Source: a virus | Virus record (IMG/VR): IMGVR_UViG_3300028577_000022 | Span: 1-41,234 of that record | Length of the DNA stretch: 41,234 bases | Reading direction: 5' to 3' (one strand) | Part shown: positions 21,573-29,638 of the stretch, piece after piece | Numbering within the stretch: position 1 is the first letter of the stretch | Layout: each line of letters starts with the position of its first letter | Made by a program: the position numbers and the translations under genes | Notes under the pieces: model-generated | Database searches by the model: none | What the model was told of the DNA's origin: nothing | Seen by the model: the letters and a program-made list of their open reading frames with translations, nothing else

Positions 21573-23092
21573 GTCTAAAGCACTTCGCCGAATGGAAACC
21601 GGACACTCCCGATGTAGGTGAAGACGTTATCGTTGCAATGGGCGTCGTTCCCCATACTGAGGAAGATTACGGACCGTTCGCGGCACTAGCGACATTCTCT
21701 ACGGCCCTGGATCATATCTGCCAGGGCGCGCAAGCGTTCATTGATAGCTCTTCAAATGTCCGTATTTTCGCGGGCACATCGGATAAGCTTTATCTCTTCG
21801 GCGGCACGGTCCCGGCGGATGTTTCGCAGTCCGGCGGATATTCCATCGGCACTACGTCAACGTGGAAATTCTCTCAGGTCAGCACGAGCCTGACGGACCT
21901 GATTATTGCTGCCGGCGATCCGAATACGAACATCCAGAGTTACGATCTCAATTCCTCTGCTCTATTCGCCGATCTCTCAGCAGGCGCTCCAAGAGCCAGG
22001 GCGATGGCTCTTGTCTATCCGAGTTTTCTCGTGGTCGGAAATACTTGGGACGGAGTGGATGGGTTCGTTTCCAATCGTGTCTGGTGGCCGGATGCAAATG
22101 ACGTAACCAATTGGCCGACGCCGGGGAGTTCTAGTGCCCAGGCCGTGCAGAGCGATTTCCGCGACCTCGTGATCGGCGGGGCTGTCCAAGCGATTACAGG
22201 ACCTATCGGCGGCAACGCCGCCGGGATGGTCATCTCCTCGACGGCAACGCATCGCATCGTTTATGCTGGGCCTCCGGCGGTTTTAGACTTCTTCCCGATC
22301 TCTCAATCAATCGGGACCAACGCTCCGAACAGTGTGATCTCGGTTCTCGACTTCGTGTTCTGGTGGTCGAACTCGGGATTTTATATGTCCGATGGTGCCA
22401 CTCTGAAACCGATAGGGGCGCGCAAGGTTGACCAGTACATGGCAACCCGCGTCGATAACGCGAACCTCAATCGTGTCGTCGCCGGGGCCGATCCCATTTT
22501 GAAAATGGTGTATTGGGCGGTCCCTGACGGATCGAACAGCAACGGCAATCCCTCTTTCGTCATCGGGTATAATTGGGAATTGGGATGGTGGTCGCTCCCG
22601 TTGGACGCAACGAATGTCGAGACGATCTTCCCGAGCTACGCGGTCGGGCAAACCCTCGACGACCTGACGACGACTTATGGTGTGCTCGATAATGTCCCAT
22701 TCGCTTTGGGAAGCCCTGTGTTTCTCGGTGGCCGTCCTGTTCTGGGTGGTTTCGATAGCACTCACAAATACGGGGCCTTCAATGGGGCATCGGTTGCAGC
22801 CTCCGTCTACACCGGAGAGTTGATGGGCGATAACTCTCAGAGAGTCATCATCCAAGGCATTCGTCCTTACGTGAACTGCACGCAAAGCGCCATCACGGCT
22901 TATGGTGGGTATAGAGACACGCCGGTTGCGGCGCGGTCTTTCACGACCGGGACTTCGCCGAATTCGTCCGGCATCTGTCCGCAAAGACGCTCCGCTCGGT
23001 ACATGCTTGTCAGAGTGGACATCGCTGCCGGCGCGAATTTCACGCACGCGGCTGGCGTTGAGGTCATCGCGAAAGGCGAGGGATTGCGATGA
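21569..23092 (+). CDS. Tail nozzle / hub protein (P22 gp10-like)
   Basis: 507 residues, about the usual length. The nozzle closes the short tail and stabilises packaged DNA. It has beta-propeller blades such as VRIFAGTSDKLYLFGGTVPA, YPSFLVVGNTWDGVDGFVSN, VWWPDANDVTNWP, and DFVFWWSNSGFYMSDGATLK. YNWELGWWSLPLDATN and the late VYTGELMGDNSQRVIIQGIR are typical of this group. Position after the adaptor fits exactly. Assignment is by pattern, not by alignment. Confidence 0.82.
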   Translation: MSLKHFAEWKPDTPDVGEDVIVAMGVVPHTEEDYGPFAALATFSTALDHICQGAQAFIDSSSNVRIFAGTSDKLYLFGGTVPADVSQSGGYSIGTTSTWKFSQVSTSLTDLIIAAGDPNTNIQSYDLNSSALFADLSAGAPRARAMALVYPSFLVVGNTWDGVDGFVSNRVWWPDANDVTNWPTPGSSSAQAVQSDFRDLVIGGAVQAITGPIGGNAAGMVISSTATHRIVYAGPPAVLDFFPISQSIGTNAPNSVISVLDFVFWWSNSGFYMSDGATLKPIGARKVDQYMATRVDNANLNRVVAGADPILKMVYWAVPDGSNSNGNPSFVIGYNWELGWWSLPLDATNVETIFPSYAVGQTLDDLTTTYGVLDNVPFALGSPVFLGGRPVLGGFDSTHKYGAFNGASVAASVYTGELMGDNSQRVIIQGIRPYVNCTQSAITAYGGYRDTPVAARSFTTGTSPNSSGICPQRRSARYMLVRVDIAAGANFTHAAGVEVIAKGEGLR

Positions 23093-23445
23093 GCCAGGCC
23101 GGTCATTCCCCGCTTCCTCGAGGCCCTGGCGACAAATCCGTTGACGGTCTAGTGCGGTTCGCACAGCAGACTTCTGACGTTGTGAACGGAATTATGAGGG
23201 GCCGGACGAACAATCAATTCGCCGGGACTCTCACGGCCAACGCCGCTTCGTCCGTGTTCATGAATGCGAATATCGCGAATGACAGCACGGTCATGGCCGT
23301 TCCAATCACGTCGAACGCTTGGGCGGAATGGCGTGGGGCAAGTTTCATCATCAACGCCGCCGACATCATGAACGGCCAAGTAACGGTTCATCACGCCAAT
23401 AACTCACAGACCGATAGAACGTTCCGCTTCATGGTGATCGGATGA
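23089..23445 (+). CDS. Small tail-region protein
   Basis: 118 residues, overlapping both neighbours. After a short Pro-rich lead, GLVRFAQQTSDVVNGIMRGR is a helix, followed by strands (GTLTANAASSVFMNANIAND and HHANNSQTDRTFRFMVIG). This style is common just after the nozzle gene in podovirus-like clusters. The precise role is unknown. Confidence 0.68.
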   Translation: MSQAGHSPLPRGPGDKSVDGLVRFAQQTSDVVNGIMRGRTNNQFAGTLTANAASSVFMNANIANDSTVMAVPITSNAWAEWRGASFIINAADIMNGQVTVHHANNSQTDRTFRFMVIG

Positions 23446-23837
23446 TGTATCCACGCACAGTTTTGCCGAGCCCGCTGCAAACGACGGCGGCGTCAGGCAT
23501 GGGCGCCCTACAAGGACTACTCCCGGCGATGAAGCAGGGCGGTGCAGGCATTCAGCCTCCGCAAGCACCTACGCCACCCGCCGTTACGCCGCCGCCGAAT
23601 GCGCTACAGCAGAGTATCGGCATGCTCGGTGCCTTGAAGAACAATCCGAACGCGCCGTTTTCAGGCTCACTCAACGGCGTATTCAACCCGACAGCGAACG
23701 GCGCTCAGTGGTCGCCACAGAATGCCGCCGCACAAGGTATCCAATCCGGCGATCTCTACGCAGACCCTTTGACGAAACAAGCTTCGCAGTGGCAGCAGCC
23801 GGGCATGTTCGGATATCTGAAAGGTTTGTTCGGGTGA
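23442..23837 (+). CDS. Pro/Ala-rich hypothetical virion protein
   Basis: 131 residues. A helical N-terminus (PLQTTAASGMGALQGLLPAM) precedes a Pro-rich linker (PPQAPTPPAVTPPPNALQ). The C-terminus includes KQASQWQQPGMFGYLKGLFG, an amphipathic end seen in ejection-type proteins that pass through membranes. This suggests an internal-virion component; inference. Confidence 0.62.
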   Translation: MMYPRTVLPSPLQTTAASGMGALQGLLPAMKQGGAGIQPPQAPTPPAVTPPPNALQQSIGMLGALKNNPNAPFSGSLNGVFNPTANGAQWSPQNAAAQGIQSGDLYADPLTKQASQWQQPGMFGYLKGLFG

Positions 23838-24244
23838 ACTTCGTCACGCTCAAACCCCATCAATTCGAGTCGTGGAAGAAGCGTTGCTGGCCGCACATCC
23901 AGAGCGTGATCCAGCGGAGCCACGGTCGATACAATGAAGCTAGTGTTCTCGACGCGATCCGGGCCGGGGAATTTTGGGTCATCGTCGTGCAGGAAAACGG
24001 GACTTGCATGGCCACTCTTTTGGCTCAGCCGGTCACATGGAAAACGGGGCTGAAAGAACTTCAGGTGCTCGGACTGTCCGGGCGGGATTCAAGCTCTTGG
24101 CTGCATCTTGAGAGGGAATTCGCGGCCCTAGCCAAGTCGCTGAATTTCGATATCGTAAAATCGGAAGCGCGTTTCGGATGGACGCGTAAGTTGAAAGACC
24201 GTGGTTGGAAGGCAACCCACGCGATCATGGAACTGGTGCTTTAA
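23834..24244 (+). CDS. GNAT-like small virion-cluster protein
   Basis: 136 residues, GTG start at 23834 overlapping the previous stop. It has an N-acetyltransferase-like outline (GEFWVIVVQENGTCMATLLA, then KELQVLGLSG, HLEREFAALAKSLNFD and KLKDRGWKATHAIMEL). The acetyl-CoA P-loop is not clear. Similar GNAT-like proteins lie beside internal-virion genes in T7-like and other podoviruses and may have lost enzyme activity. Its TAA overlaps the next ATG. Confidence 0.68.
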   Translation: MNFVTLKPHQFESWKKRCWPHIQSVIQRSHGRYNEASVLDAIRAGEFWVIVVQENGTCMATLLAQPVTWKTGLKELQVLGLSGRDSSSWLHLEREFAALAKSLNFDIVKSEARFGWTRKLKDRGWKATHAIMELVL

Positions 24245-25209
24245 TGTCTAGTGGCAGTCAGCCGGCACAAACGACCACAAGCACGACTAACACGACGCCG
24301 TGGTCGGCCCAGCAGCCTTACCTGACTGACATTTTTCAGCAGGGCCAGAACCTTGCCCAAACCAATCCGATCACCCCTTACACCGGAGAAACCGTAGCGC
24401 CGTTCTCGCCTGCTCAAAATCAGGCGATGAGCATGACGCAGAACCTCGTGAACCAAGGCGGCCCGCAGATCACGCAGGACGCTACCTCAAGCCTCACGCC
24501 GTTCCTGAACGGGTCATACCTCTCCGCGAATAACCCATACTTCCAGCAGATGGCCGCGACCACGGCGGCCAATGTGCTACCGCAGATCAATAGTCAGTTC
24601 GCGAACTCTGGTGGCCAAGGTGGATTACAGGCTCGTGCCCAGGGGCAGGGTCTCGGCGACGCCATCGGCAACCTTGCTTATCAGAATTACAATCAAGGCA
24701 TGTCCAACATGCTTGGAGCGCAGGCTTATGCTCCGGCTCTTGGCCAGCAGCCTTATACGAATATTGCGGCCCTCAGTGACGTGGGCGCGGCCCAGCAGGG
24801 CCAGCAGCAGCAGTTGACGAACGAGCAAATCCAGAAATTCCAGGCCGGGCAGCAGGACCCGTGGCAGACGCTTGGTCTTTACCAGGGCGCCGTCTCAGGG
24901 AACTACGGCGGCACCACGACAGGGTCTAACTCTCAGACCATCGCCTCGCCCAACCCGCTCACGCAAATCTTGGGTGGTCTCACGGCAGGTGCCGGTATCG
25001 CCGGCTCCCTGTTCTCGGATGAACGCCTGAAAACCGACATTAAGGAAGTGGGCGAAACCAAGGACGGATTGCCGATTTATACCTACAAGTATATATGGGG
25101 CGGCCCGCCGCAGATGGGCGTCATGGCGCAGGATGCCCTCGAAAAGCATCCGGAGGCCGTTGGTAGCTTCGGCGACTTCCTCACGGTCGATTACAGCAGG
25201 ATCGACTAA
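24244..25209 (+). CDS. Ejection-type virion protein with an S74-like C-terminus
   Basis: 321 residues from the ATG at 24244. Gln/Ala/Asn-rich through most of its length (NQGGPQITQDATSSLTPFLN, AQQGQQQQLTNEQIQKFQAG). A membrane-like Gly/Ala segment (ILGGLTAGAGIAGSLF) is near 248-263. The last 57 residues, from SDERLKTDIKEV to GVMAQDALEKHPEAV, match the short intramolecular chaperone (peptidase S74-like) tail found in phage fibre and ejection proteins. The Ser-Asp at the domain start would be the cleavage point. Probably part of the DNA ejection complex. Confidence 0.78.
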   Translation: MSSGSQPAQTTTSTTNTTPWSAQQPYLTDIFQQGQNLAQTNPITPYTGETVAPFSPAQNQAMSMTQNLVNQGGPQITQDATSSLTPFLNGSYLSANNPYFQQMAATTAANVLPQINSQFANSGGQGGLQARAQGQGLGDAIGNLAYQNYNQGMSNMLGAQAYAPALGQQPYTNIAALSDVGAAQQGQQQQLTNEQIQKFQAGQQDPWQTLGLYQGAVSGNYGGTTTGSNSQTIASPNPLTQILGGLTAGAGIAGSLFSDERLKTDIKEVGETKDGLPIYTYKYIWGGPPQMGVMAQDALEKHPEAVGSFGDFLTVDYSRID

Positions 25210-27413
25210 TGCCCAGTCTCTTCGATCTTCTGATGCAGGGCCAACAGGACCCGTATAGCGGTTCTGGCGGACCTTATGGCGGCCTTCCTACGCCCCCGGA
25301 TTACACCGCTCCGGGCTTGCCTGGGCTTCTGGAGGGGATGAAGGGCAACGTCCCTGTGCAGCCTCCCCAGGCTCCGCCGGATTATACGGCTCCAGGGCTT
25401 CCGGGACTGATTCCGGGCATGAAGGGCAACGTCTCTCCCTACGGCCCACCACAGACCTTCCCAATCCCTCCTGGACAGTATCCGCAGGCCGCCCAACCCC
25501 CGGCGGAAGGGTTGCCACAGCCGCCCGCCGCCCCGCCCGATTCCAATGTTTACAACGGTGCCATTCCGCCGCTTCCAGGCAGGCCCGATACGTCCCTGCC
25601 CACTACCAGGGTAGGCTACGCCCCCGGCAACGCACCCAGGACCCCTCCCGACGCGATTAAAGGCATAATCGCGGACGCAGCTAAGACCGTCGGCGTCGAT
25701 CCGAATATTTTGACCAACATCATCGGTCAGGAAAGCAGTTTTGATCCCAATGCGACGGCCCGACGCAAAGACGGCACGCCGATAGCCCAGGGTCTCGGGC
25801 AGATGACGCCCGATACTTTTAAGGCGTATCTGGCCAAATACGGCGCCCAGTACGGCTTCGGCCCGGACACCTCGCCAACCGATCCAAGGGCGAATGCGCT
25901 GATGACGGCGCATTACATGAAGGACACTCAGGACCTCTTCGAGAAGAACTTCGGGCGTCCGCCAGCCAATCCAGGCGAACTTTACGCGGTCCACGCTCAC
26001 GGGGTGAACGGCGCCAAGATGCTGTTCAACGCCCCGCCCGATACTTCGATGAAAACCCTGGTCCCTTCGGCTTTCGACAAGAGCCGGTCTGACTACACTC
26101 CGATTACGGAAGCGCAGTTTTCGGTTAAGGACCCGGCGACGGGCCAGACTCGCCCGCTTACTGTGGCCGAATATAAGGATCGGCTGAACCGCATTGCCTC
26201 CGGAACAGGCCCCACGATGGCCGGGGCGCCTCCGGGGATGCCTCCAGGCACCCCAGGTTCCCCGCCTAATGTTTCACGTGAAACACCACCGGGGATGCCA
26301 TCTCTGCCCCCAGGCACCCCAACTGTACCGGACTTGCCGGGCGTTCAAGACGTGAACACCAGCATCAATTTCGGCAAGAACGCCCCTGTCTGGTCCACCT
26401 TGGCCAACATCGGCGCGGGGATGATTAACACGCCCCGTCATCTTGGGGTGCTGGGCGCCATCGGGTCGGGCTTGCAGCAGGGCGTTAAGAACCTGAACGA
26501 GATTCCGACGCGGCAGCTACAGCAGGTCTTGGCTCAGACTCAAATCGGCACCGCAAACATGACGATGCAGCAGAAACTTTCCCTGCTGAATTGGGCACAG
26601 AAACTTCCGCCCGGCGATGGCCGCCGCGATGTCATTATGGCGAGCCTCGCGGGGGTCACGCGCGATCTCGGCGTGTTCGCCTCAAGCCTGCCTGCCGGTA
26701 CCCGCTACAATGCAGAGGGCAAAATCGAGACGATTCCAGGCGCCACATCGACTACGGCGGAGATGGAAGGCACGAAAGAGGGCGTCAAAGATACGTTTGC
26801 CAGCGTCAAAGAGTCTGGCGAACATGCGATGGCTGCCACGAACATTCTCGATATCTCACAAAAGATTCGCAATCTTTTGCCGCAGATCAGCGGACAGGTT
26901 GGCTGGCAGGCCGATACTCTGGCGCAGGGCCGCTCTTTGCTAGGGCGCATGGGGTTTGAGGATTCGGATAAGATTGCGCCTTATGAAGTCGCCAAGAAAT
27001 TGCTCACGCAACTTTCCGCGAATTACGCCAAATCTCTTGGGCAGTCTCGCGTCACCAATGCCGAGTTGATTACCAGCCAGCTCGCGAACGCTAATCAGAA
27101 CATGCAGCCGGACGCCATTAAAGGGGCGCTTGATGCGACGGAGTCGGAGGCTCAAAAGGTCATTGATTATCACCACGGAAAATTGGATTACGCGCAATCC
27201 CACAACGGCCTGTTGCGTGACTCCACCGGCTCTTATGACCAGCAGTGGCTCAAGTCTCGCGGATATCTGAAGGGCGCTCCGGCCTCTCCGCCAGCGAATG
27301 CATCGCCTGATAACGTCATCCCGAAGCTGCCGGAAGATGCGAAGCCTGTTGTCCGCAACGGTCGCAATCTTTTCTATTCGATGAAAACCGGCAAGTACTA
27401 TGAGCCGCAGTGA
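25209..27413 (+). CDS. Internal virion protein with lytic transglycosylase domain
   Basis: 734 residues. Its soluble lytic transglycosylase domain (about 153-290) cuts cell-wall glycan to let the ejection apparatus pass. The catalytic Glu175 lies in GQESSFDPNA, with GLGQMTPDTFKAYLAKYG and ELYAVHAHGVNGAKML after it. Residues 1-150 are Pro/Gly-rich with a 57-bp direct repeat (25296-25352 and 25377-25433, PPDYTAPGLPGL). A second Pro/Gly linker (about 330-375) contains the perfect parS sequence. The rest is helical, as in gp16-like ejection proteins. The second of the ejection-type gene trio. Confidence 0.86.
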   Translation: MPSLFDLLMQGQQDPYSGSGGPYGGLPTPPDYTAPGLPGLLEGMKGNVPVQPPQAPPDYTAPGLPGLIPGMKGNVSPYGPPQTFPIPPGQYPQAAQPPAEGLPQPPAAPPDSNVYNGAIPPLPGRPDTSLPTTRVGYAPGNAPRTPPDAIKGIIADAAKTVGVDPNILTNIIGQESSFDPNATARRKDGTPIAQGLGQMTPDTFKAYLAKYGAQYGFGPDTSPTDPRANALMTAHYMKDTQDLFEKNFGRPPANPGELYAVHAHGVNGAKMLFNAPPDTSMKTLVPSAFDKSRSDYTPITEAQFSVKDPATGQTRPLTVAEYKDRLNRIASGTGPTMAGAPPGMPPGTPGSPPNVSRETPPGMPSLPPGTPTVPDLPGVQDVNTSINFGKNAPVWSTLANIGAGMINTPRHLGVLGAIGSGLQQGVKNLNEIPTRQLQQVLAQTQIGTANMTMQQKLSLLNWAQKLPPGDGRRDVIMASLAGVTRDLGVFASSLPAGTRYNAEGKIETIPGATSTTAEMEGTKEGVKDTFASVKESGEHAMAATNILDISQKIRNLLPQISGQVGWQADTLAQGRSLLGRMGFEDSDKIAPYEVAKKLLTQLSANYAKSLGQSRVTNAELITSQLANANQNMQPDAIKGALDATESEAQKVIDYHHGKLDYAQSHNGLLRDSTGSYDQQWLKSRGYLKGAPASPPANASPDNVIPKLPEDAKPVVRNGRNLFYSMKTGKYYEPQ
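26270..26285. promoter_or_regulatory. parS: Perfect parS centromere site (TGTTTCACGTGAAACA)
   Basis: The 16-bp palindrome TGTTTCACGTGAAACA equals the bacterial chromosomal ParB-binding consensus (TGTTNCACGTGAAACA). It codes residues 355-359 and the last base of 354 (NVSRET) inside a Pro/Gly repeat linker, using TCA, CGT and ACA codons that fit the DNA motif rather than the neighbours' GC-rich choice. Chance expectation for one exact 16-mer in 41 kb is about one in 100,000. No parA or parB is encoded, so host ParB would have to bind it. Confidence 0.88.
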
Positions 27414-29440
27414 TGGCTTATAAAGTCATCGACCCCTCGGAATTGGACAAACCTACCGGCGGGTATCGCGAAGTCGATCCAGGCCCGAGCGATGATGTCG
27501 GCATGCGCGCTGTTGGCACGTCGGCGCTTTCTGGTGTTGGCGGCGTCGTTCAGGGCGCGAGAGATACGGCCAACCCGCTTAGCATTCTGTCTCTGCTGGC
27601 GAAGTACGGCACGCCGCTTCCTGGGCAAACCGCTCAAAAAGCCTTGGGCGTAGATAAGACTGTTTCCAACATTGGAAATTGGGCCGAACGCAACGCGCCC
27701 GTGACCGATCCTCTCCAAGCTTCATACGCAAACAATCCCGATCTCTATAAGAATTTCCAATCCGCTACGGGGATGGATGTCGAGAAAGACCTTTCGACTC
27801 CAGAAAAAGCCGTCGCAGCTCGTGGCGGAGAAATGACGCCGCTGCGCGATGACCTGGGGGCGGCTGGCCGGGCCGTGGGCGCATCCATCGTCGGCGCTCC
27901 CGCCTCTCCGCTCATGGCGCTCCTTGCTGGTGTGGGCGCCGGAACAGGCAGGCATCTTGGGCGAATGGCCGGGAATGCCGATCTTGGCGAGACTATCGGC
28001 TCGCTTGGTGTTCCAACTGTCGGTGCCGGGCTTAAGGCTGCCGCCACGCGAATGATTGCTGGCGGCCCCAAGACGCAAGGGGCCGTCTCTGCCGCTGTCG
28101 CCGATGCTCGGCGTGCTGGGCTTGAAATACCCTCGATGGGACAGGCCGCGATTGACGTAACGCAGCGCCCGTCTTGGACCGAAAATATGCTTTCCAAGCT
28201 TTGGACCGGACCTGCGGGAGCGAAGCAGGGCGCGGAAGTGGCGAGCGCCAATAGGAGCCTCGCCGATTTTGCCGGGCAGGCTTATCGCCCGCTCGATCCC
28301 TCGATTGCCGGCAATCTTTACAAAAGCGCCATCCAGCAGGGTAAGGCAACGGCTCTCGGCAAAGTCACGACGCTCGAAAACAAAGTCGCTCAAGGCGCCC
28401 AAGGCATTGCCACGCCGCTGACGGAATATGAAAACACCCTCCAATCCCTGACGAACAAAAATCCGGCAACGACGGCGCTCGTCCCGGGAGCCGTTCCGTC
28501 TGGCATTCAGGAGTACGCCGACAGGCTCGCGCAATTCAAAAAAACTGGCCAGCCAATCCCGTTCGAGACGAGTGAAGCGATCCGCAAGAGCATCGGCAAA
28601 AAGATCGGGGATGCCGGACCGAACGCAATTACGCCTGATGGCGCGGACGTTGCGGCCCTCAAGAAACTCTACAGCTCCATTCTTGACGACCAACGCTCGG
28701 CGCTTGTGAGTTCGAGCCGCCCCGACCTTGTCCAAACCTTCGATGCCAAGCGCCGGCTTTATTCGTCTCTGATGGGGCAGCCGGGGAAAACCGGCAGCTT
28801 CCAAATCCTCGAACCGCTGGCCTCGGCAAAGAGCGGAGAGGATGTCGTTCAGATGTTGCAGAATTGGGCGGTCAAGAATCCGACCGAGTTCAAGACTGCG
28901 ATAAGCTTCATGCCGAAGGATCAGAGAGGGCTGGTTAGCTCTCAGGTATTGGCCAAGATCGGGCGCAGTCCTCAGGGCGAGTTTTCGTTCGATAGGTTTC
29001 GCTCCGACTGGAACAAGCTCGGAGAAGCCGGGGGCCAACAAGACACAATCCGCCGCGCGCTGTTCGATGGCCCGATGGGGCCGGATTACCGCAAGGGGCT
29101 GGATGCGTTCTTTCGATATGCGGACAGGGCCTCGCGCGCCAGCAAGGTGCTGCTGAATCCGCCGAAGTCTGGCGACGTGATGGCGAATGTTGGCGTTCTC
29201 GGCGCGGTCGGGAGTGCCATAGCCTCTGGTTCGCCGCTGGCGATGGCCGGTGCCGCGACATCAATCGGCGCCAGTAAATGGCTCATCGGCAAAATGATGG
29301 ACCCGAAGTTTGTGAGTAAATTCGCAAACCCACAGATGAACGGCCAATTCATTCGGGGAGAATTGGCGCGCGGAATTGAGCTTGAGACCAACCCGGATAC
29401 AAAGGCCGCGCTACAGAAGCTTCGCGATGCCGTGCCTTAG
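27413..29440 (+). CDS. Large internal-virion / ejection protein
   Basis: 675 residues from the ATG at 27413 (a GTG at 27410 overlaps the previous stop). Mostly helical, Ala/Lys/Gly-rich, no enzyme motif. Segments typical of ejection proteins include VGASIVGAPASPLMALLAGV (hydrophobic, membrane-prone, near 155-175) and AVGSAIASGSPLAMAGAATS near 600. TFDAKRRLYSSLMGQPG and FFRYADRASRASKVL suit the helical lattice of T7 gp16 or P22 gp20-like components. It follows the transglycosylase protein and likely forms the channel with it. Confidence 0.75.
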   Translation: MAYKVIDPSELDKPTGGYREVDPGPSDDVGMRAVGTSALSGVGGVVQGARDTANPLSILSLLAKYGTPLPGQTAQKALGVDKTVSNIGNWAERNAPVTDPLQASYANNPDLYKNFQSATGMDVEKDLSTPEKAVAARGGEMTPLRDDLGAAGRAVGASIVGAPASPLMALLAGVGAGTGRHLGRMAGNADLGETIGSLGVPTVGAGLKAAATRMIAGGPKTQGAVSAAVADARRAGLEIPSMGQAAIDVTQRPSWTENMLSKLWTGPAGAKQGAEVASANRSLADFAGQAYRPLDPSIAGNLYKSAIQQGKATALGKVTTLENKVAQGAQGIATPLTEYENTLQSLTNKNPATTALVPGAVPSGIQEYADRLAQFKKTGQPIPFETSEAIRKSIGKKIGDAGPNAITPDGADVAALKKLYSSILDDQRSALVSSSRPDLVQTFDAKRRLYSSLMGQPGKTGSFQILEPLASAKSGEDVVQMLQNWAVKNPTEFKTAISFMPKDQRGLVSSQVLAKIGRSPQGEFSFDRFRSDWNKLGEAGGQQDTIRRALFDGPMGPDYRKGLDAFFRYADRASRASKVLLNPPKSGDVMANVGVLGAVGSAIASGSPLAMAGAATSIGASKWLIGKMMDPKFVSKFANPQMNGQFIRGELARGIELETNPDTKAALQKLRDAVP

Positions 29441-29580
29441 CTCCATTCGACGCTTTTTACACTAATAACCAGCGTGGCGATGAGACACCCGATAACGCCC
29501 ATGCCAATGCCGAGTCCGGCTCCAGAGGCGAAGCCGAAACCAGCTAGCGCGATGCCAGTAAGGAACAGAATTAAGCCCAT
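29437..29580 (-). CDS. Candidate minus-strand small membrane protein
   Basis: Between two plus-strand late genes, a minus-strand frame (ATG 29580, TAA 29437-29439) encodes 47 residues that are almost fully hydrophobic: MGLILFLTGIALAGFGFASG, then a Gly-rich turn and GVIGCLIATLVISV. That predicts two membrane helices. It fills most of a 198-base gap and overlaps the previous gene's stop by four bases. No clear ribosome-binding site or promoter is seen. Confidence 0.42.
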   Translation of the reverse strand: MGLILFLTGIALAGFGFASGAGLGIGMGVIGCLIATLVISVKSVEWS

Positions 29581-29638
29581 GCCCGAAATGTACCACAGCG
29601 CCACCTAGTCGTCACCCTGCACAAAGGCGGAACGTAAA

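Noticed and set aside
22307-23164. 285-codon minus-strand frame across the nozzle gene
   Set aside because: Arg/Asp-rich shadow crossing two real genes on the other strand.
27722-29041. 439-codon minus-strand frame inside the internal-virion gene
   Set aside because: Antisense shadow with atypical composition and no start signal; the plus frame fits the operon exactly.
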